Origin: Latrodectus hesperus
Taxonomy: Eukaryota > Arthropoda > Arachnida > Araneae > Theridiidae
Direction: 5' to 3'
Length of the DNA: 64,000 nucleotides
Assembly (NCBI GenBank): GCA_037975125.1
Contig: CM075857.1
Coordinates: forward strand, 23,082,310-23,146,309
The translations under genes were made by a program, and so were the position numbers. Positions 1-15,660 of this stretch are shown in pieces. The notes beneath the pieces were generated by a model that did not search any database, was not told where the DNA came from, and saw only the letters and a program-made list of their open reading frames with translations. Position 1 is the first letter of the stretch. Every line of letters starts with the position of its first letter.

Positions 1-50
1 TCATAGTACAGGAGTGATGTGCTCATCACAGGATGAGATATGCAATGCTG

Positions 51-384
<334 letters not shown>

Positions 385-389
<5 letters not shown>

Positions 390-1110
390 ATGTGTAATGA
401 GCTTCAATTTTTTCGATCCTATTTTGGTCTACTGATGAAACAAATCGATTAGATTAAAAATCACATTATCTTATTCAAATAATTAAGTTAAATTATATCT
501 GCAGTAAAAAACAACCTTTGCTGTCTTGATCTATGATATATCTATTAAAAACGAACATTTGTCGATTAAAAACATTATTAAAAACATCTATTTAAAATAT
601 TAACAAAAAAACATTATTGAAAACATTATTAATATTGAGTTTTACATCCTTATAAAGATTTTTGATATCTACCGCAATAAAGCATGGCATTCCTTAAAAG
701 AAGTAGCATGGTATTCCTCGGGAAATAAATACCATAGTTGGTTCGAAATTATATACTCATGGTGAAATATATACACAATCTAATACAAACCAAAAATATG
801 CATACTGAAAATTTAATGATGACATGATTAAATTTTCAGCATGCATCGGAACTGAGACCGTTGAAAAAATAATGGTAAAGCTTTGTTTATTCAATTATCA
901 ACTTCGCATAAAATTTGTACTAAAGTTCTTGCCTGTACAAGTATCTTCACCATTTTTTAATGACATTCAGTCTTAATTTAGGATTATCATTAGCTGTAAG
1001 TCATTAGAGTCTTTAGTTCGGCAGTTATTTGTTCATATTTACTTTCTGTTAGTTTTTCATATTACACATTCTTGTTTGATTAACCAGTTTGTTAATCAAT
1101 GAGGTACAAT
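385..1110. other. AT-rich DNA, nothing recognised
   Basis: No open frame with protein-like composition, no tRNA-like block and no terminal repeat was seen between the TA array and the Tc1-like relic. Confidence 0.5.
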
Positions 1111-2312
1111 CACTACTGGTCACCCAAAATGCAACACTAAAAAGAGAAGAGATATTACGGCAAAATATTTTTTTCAGGTAGCATATTATACGAAAATAAA
1201 GTGGCTGAAATATGATTTGTGACAAAATCAGTAATTAGTGTAACCCCATCGTTAGTAATAACCGTTGCAACACGCCTCGGCATATGATCAAAGACACTTT
1301 GGATGTATCATTGGGGTATAACAGTCCATGAATTTTCCGCATGCACCAAAGTTGATTTGGGGAAATGCATCTCAAAATAATTGCCGTATAAGCATGAACC
1401 ACCATTTTATTATTGGCGATAAATCGAGAAAACAAGCTGGCCAATGAAGGAATTCAATCTGATGGGTAATAAGAACACTTGGACATTACATGTCATATGT
1501 GATCGCGCATTGTTTTGTTGGAATATAGATGAGGGCATGCACTGAAGATACAGGACGATCATAGGTTCCAACTTTCAAACATGTAAAGCGGGCATCAGTG
1601 TACTACCAATACATTCTAGAGGGATGTGAAAGGGAAATACAATAACTCCGAAACCATGATACCGGTTACATGAACAATATGGCGATGAAAATACATGGCA
1701 ATTCAGCTGTCTCTCATTACAGTGTCTCCAGACTCAAATCTCACCATCGTGGTGTTAAAGGCAGAAACGTGATTCTTCAATAAAGACAAGGTAATTTCAT
1801 TCCTTTGATCCTGTCTGATTTTCTTAGCACCATTGGCAGTCGAATGCCTGTCGTTTTGAGTTGAGTCAAATGAAACGAAGAAATAGACTCCATGTAAGCA
1901 TTCTAATCGTCTGCAAACGTACAAGCAGATATCAAGTGATGTGCAACAGAATCAATCTGTTGTAACATGGTTCATGGTGTGGCTAAGCGATACATCACTG
2001 CCATAAGCACAATATATTTGTCATCCCGTGCAATGGAGCAACGATTTTTGAGTAATCGCTCGCATCGATCAGCCATTTCACCCTCCATCCAGCGATTACA
2101 GGCTTCCATCACAGTTGTTTAGTCTGTCCAACACGATCACCGATTTATTTGAAACATAATCAATAATCACTATGGGCAACTGCTATTTGTCGTTCGAACT
2201 CAAAAAATTGCTCTAAACACGCTCTGCTTCTTCTACGAGAAATTGTTAAGCCACAAATAAATAAAAACATGCGAGAAAACAGTTGCCGTATTTTAAATTG
2301 GCAATATCTACT
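1111..2312 (-). pseudogene. Degenerate Tc1-like (IS630 superfamily) transposon
   Basis: The left end reads CACTACTGGTCACCCAAAAT, resembling the terminal repeat of the fragment at 43957. The - strand carries decayed transposase: near 2090 a 'RWMEGEMADRC' stretch, near 1900 'RLECLHGVYFFVSFDS', near 1520 an 'NNARSHMTCNV' motif that looks like the second catalytic Asp region of Tc1 proteins with Asp lost, and near 1270 a C-terminus ending 'MPRRVATVI'. Several frameshifts and stops separate these, so it is a dead copy. The right end near 2312 is a guess based on weak similarity to the inverted left end. Confidence 0.6.
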
Positions 2313-2436
2313 GCTTTTATACAATGCTTACAGGTATAACTAAAATCGCCCTTTGATGTGCTAATGATTTGCATATATCATTGCTACACATGCATGATTT
2401 GAATTTCACATGAATTGCATATTTCATTTAGAGTTT

Positions 2437-3304
<868 letters not shown>

Positions 3305-3320
3305 CATATATATATATATA

Positions 3321-5906
<2,586 letters not shown>

Positions 5907-6186
5907 TTTAAACTAAAGTAAAACTGTGTGGCATGACAGTGCGCGTGGACCAAGGCCTACAATGCACCTCGCTATTTTCCTGACCGAGAGGCTTCATGGT
6001 GCAAAGCATATGACCCCGTTAGGTGGTCAGCCTAACGCGAATCTCTCAGTGTCTAGTTCCCAAGCATGCTTGGTACTCAGTTTTTCGACCCACTGAAATA
6101 AGGAAAGGCTGAGTCGACCTTGCCCAGCCTGAGGATCGAACCTGTGCGTGGGAACGTGAAACCCTTCCACTAAGCCACCGGGCTTC
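5907..6186 (-). mobile_element. tRNA-derived SINE, family 1, copy a
   Basis: Read on the - strand it starts with a tRNA-like head (A box near TGGCTTAGTGG, B box near GGTTCGATCC) at about 6180-6120. An unrelated body follows, and it ends in TTTAG-type repeats at 5907. An imperfect 11-bp target duplication (TTCTTTTTAGT / TTCTCTTTAGT) flanks it at 5896 and 6187. Same family and orientation as 32384-32620 and 34747-35027. Confidence 0.88.
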
Positions 6187-6230
6187 TTCTCTTTAGTATA
6201 AAATATTGACAGAGCCTACATTTCTGATGA

Positions 6231-6573
6231 GGGCGCTAAGGCCTGATGGTCTATAGTATTTTTCTCAATAATGGAAGGTAGTGAGTTCGAATCTCAATCC
6301 AACAGAAGACTCATTAATGACTGTTGGAATGCCAGCAAATACGTCTTGGTTGACATTTCCTCCATCTGAAATTATATCTCTGGGGTGGCAAGCCAAGTCT
6401 GGAGTCTTTTGCCTGCTCTTTGCTTCTAAATCACGAAGACATCCGACCATTTTCAAGGTCACTATTACGCACCCATTATGTGCTCCACTAGACAAAGTGC
6501 CATCACTACCACCTCTTGTATCTCTGAAAGGATGGGAAATGGATCCTAGAAGCTGCGCATTGTTTTAATAATA
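6231..6573 (+). mobile_element. tRNA-derived SINE, family 2
   Basis: The 5' end has a tRNA-like head with a B box (GAGTTCGAATCTC) near 6282. A body with no homology to family 1 runs to about 6567. A near-perfect 11-bp duplication (ATTTCTGATGA / ATTTCAGATGA) flanks it at 6220 and 6574. The 95-residue open frame inside is accidental. Confidence 0.75.
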
Positions 6574-6844
6574 ATTTCAGATGAATTCCTCAAAATTAAG
6601 ACAGATACATTTATCTGAATATAAATATGCCTGTGTGGTGCTTTATTTTGAATATTAAGTGAAATAAAATTTTTAAAAAATATAAAATGAATGGAACTTT
6701 AAGAAAATTATCTTCTTAGAGAAATGGCGATATTTATACTATAAATATATGATATCTCACGCTACATATAAATTTTATAGTAATTTAGTCATTCCATCTA
6801 GTGTGCGGCATTTGTTTAATTTCTAAAAATGGGTTCAAGTTACA

Positions 6845-8075
6845 TTTAACAACCATTTTAATTCATTTAGATAACCTTACTCCTTAAGCAGTAAAGGTGA
6901 TCTTCTAATCAAAAGAAGTTTTCATTCTACTTGATTCATGCACTCAATGATAGAGCTCTGTGGCGGCGATTCAGGCAAATTTTAATCCCCAATAAGATTC
7001 ATCTGGAAGCCCATAGTATTTCAGTGAGGAAGATGGCCATGTAAGCAGTGGTAGTTTTACTCAGTGGAAGAATTCTGCGGATATTCAGACAAAATTTAAC
7101 GACCAATGCGATCCCTCTGAACGTCCATACTATTTCAGCAATGATGATCTTCTAACCAGTAATCATTTTCATTCCACTTGGTTCATGCTCTTAATGGTAG
7201 AACTCAGGGAGGATTCAGGCAAATTTTAATCCCCAATAGGATTCATCTGGAAGCCCATAGTATTTCAGTGAGGAAGATGGCCATGTAAGCAGTGGCAGTT
7301 TTACTCAGTGGAAGAATTCTGCGGATATTCAGACAAAATTTAACGACCAATGCGATCCCTCTGAACGTCCATACTATTTCAGCAATGATGATCTTCTAAC
7401 CAGTAATCATTTTCATTCCACTTGGTTCATGCTCTTAATGGTAGAACTCAGGGAGGATTCAGGCAAATTTTAATCCCCAATAGGATTCATCTGGAAGCCC
7501 ATAGTATTTCAGTGAGGAAGATGGCCATGTAAGCAGTAGTAGTTTTACTCAGTGGAAGAATTCTGCGGATATTCAGACAAAATTTAACGAATAATGCGAT
7601 CCCTCTGAACGTCCATACTATTTCAGCAATGATGATCATCTAACCAGCAATCATTTTCATTCCACTTGGTTCATGCTCTTAATGGTAGAACTCAGGGAGG
7701 ATTCAGGCAAATTTTAATCCCCAATAGGATTCATCTGGAAGCCCATAGTTTTTCAGTGAGGAAGATGGCCATGTAAGCAGTTGTAGTTTTACTCAGTGGA
7801 AGAATTCTGCGGATATTCAGACAAAATTTAACGACCAATGCGATCCCTCTGAACTTCCATACTATTTCAGCAATGATGATCTTCTAACGAGTAATCATTT
7901 TCATTCCACTTGGTTCATGCTCTTAATGGTAGAACTCAGGGAGGATTCAGGCAAATTTTAACCACTAATCGAATTCGTCTTGATTTTTTATAGTACTTCG
8001 GTGATGAAGATGACCATATGAGCAGTGGTAATTACCTTCCTTTTTGATTCATATAATCTAAAGTATAGTTCCGTG
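6845..8075. repeat. Tandem satellite, 244-bp dimeric unit
   Basis: Four highly similar 244-bp units start at 6967, 7211, 7455 and 7699. The phase-defining string GGATTCAGGCAAATTTTAAT recurs at exactly 244-bp steps. Each unit is itself two diverged monomers of about 112 and 132 bp, sharing a 'ggat(at)tcagrcaaa' start and a 'catastatttcagyratgatgat' middle. More diverged single monomers lie at each edge (about 6845-6966 and 7943-8075). This is a higher-order repeat built from an older monomer of about 120 bp. Confidence 0.95.
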
Positions 8076-9644
8076 GCCTACAGTATTATTAAGAAACATA
8101 CTTGTAAGAAAGAAATAAAAATTAACTGGCAAAAGATGTCTCCCCATTTTGTGTATATTTCAAGTAAAATTATGTATTGATTAATTGCTTGTTGCTGGAT
8201 AATTTCCTTGCTTGTTCAAGTCAAATATTTCAATTCTGCAAATAAGTTTTTGTTAGTTATTTGTTATTGAAAATAGATTTGTCAATTATTGCTATAATTA
8301 TTAATCCTAATGATATCAACAAAATTAATAATCACTACAAAATTCGAAATCAAAAAATAATCTCGATATTTATTTCAAAATTATTTAAAACTAAATGTGA
8401 GGCTTACTTAACTTCAATAAAATTCTTAAATTTCTGGTGTGTTTGTAAGACAGAAAACTTAAAAGTTTTCTTCATTTAGTACTAGCTGAATCTACTTCGC
8501 ACGCATTTGAATTTAAATCTTTTCAGCTGGTTCAATGAATTTATAGTTTACACCTGCCTTACCATGTGGTTATCCACTTTAGACTTAACCGAAAAAAAAA
8601 CATGTTCCCAGATTTCTGTGTTTTTTTTTCTTTGAAAAATATTATTATCAGATCTTTTTTTACTTTTCAGGATATCGAAATAAATCTAAAGAATTAAAAT
8701 ATCTGTTCTGACGGTAGCTTTGATTTGAACATGAAAACATTAAATACTCATGTTAAACATGTAAATAAGTAGACATCCCAAAATATATTTTAAGTTCTAA
8801 ATTAGTTATGAATGGAAAAGAGAAATATTAAATTAATTAAGAATAATAAGAATTTACATTAAATCTTTTTTCCATATGACATAATGAAATTGAAAGATAA
8901 GAAAGTTAAGAAAATCTTTTAGACTCAAATCTCAGTTTAAGTATGAAAACATAAAGTTCTACAGTTTAAAACATAAAAACGTACACATTACAAAATGATT
9001 TGATTAACAGGTCTAAAAGCAATATTTTGCATTACAAAATGAAGGCTGGAGTATAGATTAGCTAAAAACAAATAGAATGATGTGAAGAATAATTGAAAAG
9101 TCTCTTATGTCATGAAATAATTAAATATCGAAATCGAGACTTTTTATCCGCGTTCCATTGCATTTCCATCTGGGGACATACCGAGAAAGGTGAAAATGCA
9201 TTCGATACAGAGGGCAAAAACATTACTTCGTCAAAAATCGAAAAAAAAATAAATTTTATTATTTTTTTAGAAATACTACGCTAATGATATTGTTGGAAGA
9301 AGAGGGAATCCGATGCCATATACATTTTTTGTCTACTCTAATCAATTTCGCCTAGATGACAATTTAAGAAAGAAGTAAGGAAAGAAAAAAATCACATACT
9401 TCTTTCTTGAAGCTAGAAGATTTCCGGAGAAGAATGCTACATGTGCTTTCAATTAATTATATCTGAGCATAAGTAATTTTCAATGATATCAAATCAGATT
9501 TAGTAATATTTTAAACGCTATAGTAAAAATTTTGAAATGAAACAAATTTTATTTTAAGTTAGCTACAGACCGACTTTTTGATAAAAGTTTCACTTCATTT
9601 CTTGAGGGCATTCTCAATTCAACCCCGAACAAAAAATTGTAATA
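8076..9644. other. AT-rich DNA, nothing recognised
   Basis: Only short, low-complexity frames (for example 8261-8479 and 9093-9284) rich in Ile, Asn and Lys. No domain, splice pattern or repeat end identified. Confidence 0.5.
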
Positions 9645-9646
9645 TA

Positions 9647-11258
9647 CAGGGTTAGCAAGAAATAAGTTTCCCACTTCAGAGGGCTGTAGAATATGTTCTA
9701 TTTGTCCAAATGAGATAAAATTTGAACTACAGATAATTCAAATAATGCGCTTGACATATATTTAAAAAAAATTAGTATAAAATTTCGCCGATAGATGGCG
9801 CTGTAATACACATAAAAACATTTGGCATGCTTTATAAATGTTAAATAATAATAATAAAAAAGGAGCATTACAACTATTCAATATGCCCCCTTCATTTTCA
9901 ACAATGTGCTCTAATCGCAAAACCATATTTTCGACAGCAGACCGGAATGAGTCTGTCGGAATATCAAGGATGTGGCGCCGAATGCTGTCCTTCACATCTG
10001 GTACAGATGCTGGCCTTTACGGTAGACATTGTTCTTCAAAACACCCCACAACCAAAAGTCGCAAGGGATGATATCCGGAGAACGAGGAGGCCATGCCGTA
10101 GGGAAATGACGGCTGATAACCCGTGCATCAGTAAAATTCTGTCTTAGCAGTTGCTTTGCACGGCGATTAATATGAGGAGGTGCGCCATCCTGCATGAAAA
10201 TGATGTCATGTAGGCATCCACGCTGCTGAAGTTGTGGGATTACAAAATCCCTCAGCATGTCTTAGTAACGTTGTCCTGTGATCGAACAGGTTTTAATTCC
10301 ATTTGCAGTTACCTCTTCAAAAGAATACGGTCCAATCACAAAAGTAGCCGTAAACCCACACCATGATGACACTTTTTCTGGGTGCAAGGGTTTTTCCTGG
10401 ATAGCGCGAGGGTTTTCCACTGCCCAAATTCGACAATTGTGGGTGCTGACTTGCCCATTAAGTTGAAAGTGGGCTTCATCAGTCCACAGAATATTCCACG
10501 GCCAAGTGACGTCTACCACCATTCGAGCAAGGAATTGAAGCGCAAAAGTTTTACGAACCTCTGAGTCCCCGTCCTGCAACAAGTGCAGAGGCTTGATTTT
10601 GTAGGGATAAAAATGCAAAATCCGCCGTAAGATTTTTAGTACAGTGGAATACGGCATATCCAAAACACGTGAAGCAACTGGAACACTCACACTACCATCC
10701 GGCGACTGACTGCTGGCTTCAACGACCGCGGTAGCCACATTTTCGACGCTAGAAAACTGGATTGGCTTTCGTCCTCTACCGGGAAGAATTTCAAGTTGTC
10801 CAGTTCTGTCAAATTTCTGCATCATCTTGCGTAACGCACATGGAGACATTGGACCTCTTCGTATCTGCTTCATACGGCGAAATTCTTTTACAGCTGCAAC
10901 GGAGTTCTGCTGATTCTGGTAGAACAATTTTACAAGTGGCGCTTTTTCTTGCAAAGAAGGCATGATGTGCAGAGAAGTAACTAATACTCGTTCAGAATTC
11001 GACTTCTTTTTACCCAAAAATAATTCTAATAGGCATGCGCTGTAAAGCAAATGACTTTTCATATTTTCAGTATATGCAAATTAGTACCATTAGTATCCAT
11101 TAGCCATCTATCGGTGAAATTTTGTACTATTATTATTTTTTTAATAAATGTCAAACGCATTATTTGAATTATTTGTAGTTCAAATTTTATCTCATTTGGA
11201 CAAATAGAACGTATTCTACAGCCCTCTGAAGTGGAAAACTTATTTCTTGCTAGCCCTG
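9647..11258 (-). mobile_element. Mariner-related transposon with ~150-bp TIRs
   Basis: Ends CAGGGTTAGCAAGAAATAAG at 9647 and the inverted equivalent at 11258 match over roughly 150 bp, and TA duplicates at 9645-9646 and 11259-11260. Length 1612 bp. Transposase on the - strand is nearly full length but broken. The right TIR is more diverged towards its inner end. Confidence 0.94.
9762..10963 (-). pseudogene. Mariner-related transposase with one stop and one frameshift
   Basis: The ATG at 10963 gives 'MPSLQEKAPLVKLFY', matching the start of its relatives. The longer frame back to 11062 is not needed. Helix-turn-helix regions lie in the first ~130 residues, then the WTDEAHF block near 10480. 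An in-frame TAA at 10262-10264 follows 'TCSITGQRY'. The same frame resumes at 10258 with QDGAPPHI near 10195 and PCDFWLWG near 10055, so all three catalytic Asp residues are present, with 42 residues between the second and third. A one-base frameshift near 10020-10030 moves the C-terminus ('KDSIRRHILDIP') to another frame. With only two lesions this is a fairly recent casualty. Confidence 0.92.
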
Positions 11259-11353
11259 TATATGTTACAAATCATTCATGTGTGAAATTCACCTCTGAAT
11301 ATTTAAAAATATTTAAATTCGCAAAAGAAACTTTTTTAATTATTTTCTTAAAA

Positions 11354-11771
11354 CCTTTTTCGTTGTTGTTACTCAAGACACTTGAACAAGCCAAGCTCGT
11401 TAGCTCGTCTGCTGAGTTAATTTCGTAGCTCGTTAGCTACGAAATTAACTCAGCAGAGTGCGTCTTTCGTTTAATCAGAGCACCACAAGGGTGAACAGAA
11501 GGCTTTGCTCTAAGACTCCTCCGACAGATGACGCCACCAGAGGATTCACTCCCTCAATTTTGACTTTGATCTGGAGGAAGAGGAAATTTTCTCCAGACCA
11601 TTCCACCCATGGTAACTATTCAATGACCAACCAAAGGACTTTCAATTTCGCAGATTTAATGAGTACGTATATTGTATGTACTCGGTGGGTCTTTGTCAGC
11701 ATTGGGAATCGAACCCAGCCCTTCCGGACGGAAGACCGATCCCCTCTAACATCGAGGCTACCACGGTCCGT
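11354..11771 (-). mobile_element. tRNA-derived SINE, family 3, with LINE-like tail
   Basis: The - strand head at about 11770-11700 has tRNA boxes (B box GGGTTCGATTCCC). The 3' portion (11456-11520) contains a block with GTCTTTCGTTTAATCAGAGC on the + strand that is also the tail of the SINE at 44311. The extreme 3' end runs into TAACAACAAC-type sequence at 11355-11365, as in the LINE 3' ends at 13.4 and 30.3 kb, which suggests that an I-like LINE mobilises it. A perfect hairpin sits at 11408-11457. Confidence 0.78.
11408..11457. repeat. Perfect 23-bp-arm hairpin
   Basis: Arms 11408-11430 and 11435-11457 are exact reverse complements around the 4-nt loop CGTT. The arms include CTGCTGAGTTAATTTCG. 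It lies at the 3' tail of the SINE. Confidence 0.95.
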
Positions 11772-12829
11772 TGTAATTTTAAATCTAACATTCTTGCTCT
11801 TTTTTATTCCAACAGGAAAATTGTCATATGACTCGTAAAATCAAATATTTATAAATTTTATGCATAAACGTTAACTGAGAAATATTTTATTCTTTACTTT
11901 AACATTTGTGTATTTTATTAAGGTAATCATAAGCAATATAAATTAAACCATTAAATATTACCAGAACAACTAAATTTTATATTCAGAGTTATAAAATCTC
12001 GATGTAGAGAGAAATGATTTAATTGTAAAAGATCGTGCAATTTGATTTTAACAACTTTCTACTGGAGCCGAATAGAAAATGTTTTTAAAACTTGAGTCAT
12101 TTGAAGTTTCATCCCTGGGAAAATTCCTTAGGAAAATGATGAAATCTCTACAAGTTCAAAGGACTGTGAGAAACTAAATTTTTTTGTATGTTTCTGATCA
12201 GTTTTTGTATCTGAAGAGAATCTTTTCTTGGAAAAAATAAATGAGAGTTCATTATTTTTCCCCATATCTGTCAAGAGAGCAGAAGTTCCTTTTTTGATAA
12301 AAGATATATTTTTAGACTAATGAATATAAAAGGGGTCAACTGCATTATATTTTTATTAAAGTACAAATTTCAAGAAAACTCTAATTTTTTCACGTCAGTG
12401 TGTTGCTAAGAGTCATATACATATATAAAACATCTAAAGAAGAAAATGGTAACAATAAGGGATTATTTCCAAACTCAGCAATTTTTAACTATGAATTTTT
12501 TATTAATATTGTACAATATAATATATTTATTACAATTTTATACTTTAATAGTATATAGTAATATAATTTTGTATGGTAAAAATTATACAATTAGTTATTT
12601 CATAGAACAAGGAAGATGAAACAATGGCATTTGTGTTGGAAGCAACATTTACTGGTTTTACGATGTCTATATTTAAGCCACGTTGTTTTGCCACATAAAA
12701 CCAAAAATATCTAACATATATAGTTTTATACAACAAAGGTAGTTTTTATCCAAAAAACAAAATCATGCCATATTTTGAAGTAAATTCTAACGCAGCAAAT
12801 GCCTATGATTTAAACTAAAAGTTATAAAA
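11772..12829. other. AT-rich DNA, nothing recognised
   Basis: No protein-like frame or repeat terminus found. Confidence 0.45.
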
Positions 12830-13890
12830 CCAGTCTACAAATTGATGGCTCTTGTTGACGTTGATGTGGATAACTGTTTTTCCAATGAATCAACCTTAAG
12901 CGACCAACGAGCTACCTTAAATTACCATAAAAATATCAGAAACTAGCTCTCACTCATCAATACTCGAAATGATTATCCATTTACACAGAAAGAAATCGTT
13001 GATGCCGAAAAGCTTCTCGATATAAAGCACTGACCCAAAGGATAACTACAGTCCAATCATTATGCTTGTCTTTCTGATGTCATTAAATATCTATATCTTT
13101 AAATATCTTCTTTGGCAAATAACTATTTCTTAATCGTGGTTTATACCAAATCAAACATACCTTCCACGGACCAACAGGCAGAAATCCAACCTCCCGAAGC
13201 AATGGCAAACCCCTTTATAACAAGTGCAACTACGCAGAATGCAGGCACTGCACAGGAGTTCCGCTGGATCCGAAACATCTCTTCAACTGCATCTCTGTAG
13301 CATCGACCCTCTTCAACATCAACCTCAACTGCTGTCATGACACCCTTTATGTAGAAAGAGGTGAAGATGTGGCCAGGGCAATGATCTATGGCTTTGGTCC
13401 CATAAGACTTCTTTACTTTTTTTTTGCACTTGTCACACGACAACAACAACCAAATCAAATTAAATTCTTTGCCTTTCCAAATCATCACCTGTTTATGACA
13501 AAAGGGGACACGAAAACAGAGTTAAAAAACAACAGAAATGTAGCCCTGCACAGATCCCCTTAGCATACTATACTCTGAAAACAAATTCGTTCTTTCTACA
13601 GATAAAGAAGCTCTTATCCTGGGAAAATATAAAAAATATTCAAGCCTAATTAAAAAATCACACTTAACAATAACATGAATTTACCAATGACTTCAAATTC
13701 CTGAGGATAGTTTTGGATAAAAAGAAAAAAGTCTTTTCCCGCTACAACATATTTTCCTTAAAGCAAAAACAATTCCAATCATACAAAGTTCGATAAAAAT
13801 GACAGGTCTATCATAGGATCTATCATAAAAAACAAAATCTCAGTTCTCCTCAAATCCTTTAAAACTATATCTACCATAGATGTTTTAGTT
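12830..13890 (+). pseudogene. Decayed non-LTR retrotransposon reverse transcriptase, interrupted
   Basis: The 5' part near 12980 reads 'YPFTQKEIVDAEKLLDIKH', like the finger region of LINE reverse transcriptases. The 3' part at 13585-13800 reads 'NKFVLSTDKEALI' then 'FLRIVLDKK' and 'LKAKTIPIIQ', typical of the region after the YADD box. Frameshifts and stops are frequent. The middle, where the catalytic YADD would lie, is replaced by a fragment of another LINE (13110-13460). Confidence 0.62.
13150..13460 (+). pseudogene. 3' end of a LINE (C-terminal Cys/His knuckle)
   Basis: A + frame reads 'YNKCNYAECRHCTGVPLD' followed by 'PKHLFNC', the C-terminal Cys/His motif of I/Jockey-type LINE ORF2, then 'GEDVARAMIYGFGPI' and a stop. 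The end (CGACAACAACAACC) matches the 3' tails of other LINE ends here. It lies inside the reverse transcriptase remnant 12830-13890. Confidence 0.7.
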
Positions 13891-14251
13891 TTTGCAGGAT
13901 TACCTCTGTTTTATTTTAAGTTAGAGGAAGTTTCTATTACAAAAAATGTGTAACTAAGAATTCCACGACTAATGGTGGTGAATTCATTCAAGTATGAGCA
14001 ACACTTTAATCGATATAAAGTCCATCCATCAAAAGTAGGAACAAGGCATATACATTACCAAATCTAGGAACATTATTCAAGAAAAAAATTTATTCAAATT
14101 TCTCTAAAACTTACAATTTTTACACAGAAAAAATCTAAATCGATCACTGCTTAAAAGCATTCACTTTGCTCTGTAAAGGAAAAATAACTCATTAACAAAT
14201 CAAACTTAATCCTCAAAACTCGTCTTATAGTAATAATCTATCGCAATAGCT

Positions 14252-14380
14252 ATGGTTATTCAACCAACACAAACACATTACCATGTTCTTTATGTGAATG
14301 ACTTTTCAATTTCGTCTGATAGCAGTTCAGTAATACAAATAATAGATAACTCGAATCATTCTTCTCCTTTAATTTTAACA
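14252..14380 (+). pseudogene. Possible decayed LINE reverse transcriptase YxDD-like fragment
   Basis: A frame reading 'YHVLYVNDFSISSDSSSV' resembles the YVDDFAI region of LINE reverse transcriptases with one Asp changed to Asn. No other RT block is visible nearby, so this is weak. Confidence 0.25.
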
Positions 14381-15480
14381 AAATTTAGCCATTCTTATAT
14401 CAATACCAAGTATCTTATATCAATATCGAAGTCTAAGAAGAAGTGATTTCGATATTGGTATTAGTATCCTTATATCAATATTGAAGAGAATTATTAGATA
14501 GATTGAAGTATATAATGAAGCACAAAAGAAATGAGAAAGTGGACATACTTAAAGTAGAAGTAGCAATGGAATATCCCTATCAAATTACTCATATCCCATG
14601 GCCCAAACCCTACCTAAATTCTATCCTTAATCAAAACTCGAGGGTCTGTTGGAAAGAGTTCTGTGGGTACGTCTAAGCAAGAACAGTGGAGATATTACTA
14701 AATATTAAAGGTCTCTGCAGATCCTTGTTGCAGGTTGCATCATAAATTTGTATGATATATAAATGTTTTCCTAAATTTATTTATTACCACTCATGAATAA
14801 TTCGCCACCAACTATAATAGATTTGCCGTAAGCAAGGAACACCCCAAGATTATTTGAAAGAACGTCCATTTACAATCCAATATCATTTTAGATGCTCCAC
14901 CAATCCATCAATTGTGCCCAGTACCTCAAATTTTGTATTAATTATAAACAATCAATATATCGAAACGTTCAAACTGCCAAAATTCTGGTGTCTATGTGTT
15001 AAAATTGTACCTTTTTTGATGCAGCCTAAACACCTCCAAAAGAAAATATTGTCAGCTCATTAATAATTCCTTACTAGACATAAATGATTAAAGCTATTAC
15101 AGCCTCACAAGAATTTATATTCATTAAATCTGATGCTTCTAGTTGCAACTGGGAGTCAAATAGATTACAGAATGTGTGAGAAAAAAACAAAGAAAGAAAG
15201 ACAGGCATTGGTACCAGTACGAGACGATCATCAAAAGCCATAATTTTATTTTATTTTCTCAAATACAGAGGAACTGCATACGCTTGTCGACTTCCGGCAC
15301 GTAAAATTCGCCTTGATCCTTTGTAATTATGGTAAGATATTCCAATAGGGTCAAACACACACAATGTGACTATCCTCAATTGTATTAGTTAAATGAGACG
15401 GCTCTAATCGCTACGACTGACTAAACATTCGAAAGGTTATATCCTGAGTTTCCATACTTGTATAATTTTCGTGATGTCTC
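14381..15480. other. Nothing recognised
   Basis: AT-rich sequence. A short imperfect inverted repeat (ATATCAATATCGAA / TTCGATATTGGTAT) lies at about 14415-14460. No gene evidence. Confidence 0.4.
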
Positions 15481-15487
15481 TCATGAA

Positions 15488-15660
15488 ATTAAGCCGAGTT
15501 GGTAGTCAAATAGTATGCGTTTTTGCCTCCGGTTTAACAATTCGCAGGTTCACTTTGTTCATGGACGTTTGTAGTGGTTTATAATCCGCTTTAAACCATA
15601 GGCCTCGGTGTATTTAGCTCACGTGTGCAAAAGGTGACCGCTGAACGAGAAAAAAATCAT
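15488..15660 (+). mobile_element. Possible degenerate tRNA-headed SINE
   Basis: 'AGCCGAGTTGGTAGTCAAAT' followed about 45 bp later by 'GCAGGTTCACTTT' is reminiscent of A and B boxes. No target duplication was identified. Confidence 0.3.

Noticed and set aside
6281..6568. 95-codon frame with Pro- and Ser-rich composition
   Set aside because: Entirely inside a SINE with target duplications.
6845..8075. CRISPR-like array
   Set aside because: Repeats are directly adjacent 244-bp units without unique spacers, in a eukaryotic genome.
9093..9284. Short frames at 8261-8479 and 9093-9284 as small proteins
   Set aside because: AT-driven Ile/Asn/Lys composition with no start context or homology.
14415..14460. 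Inverted repeat around TTCGATATTGG
   Set aside because: Arms of about 14 bp with mismatches in AT-rich DNA, expected by chance.
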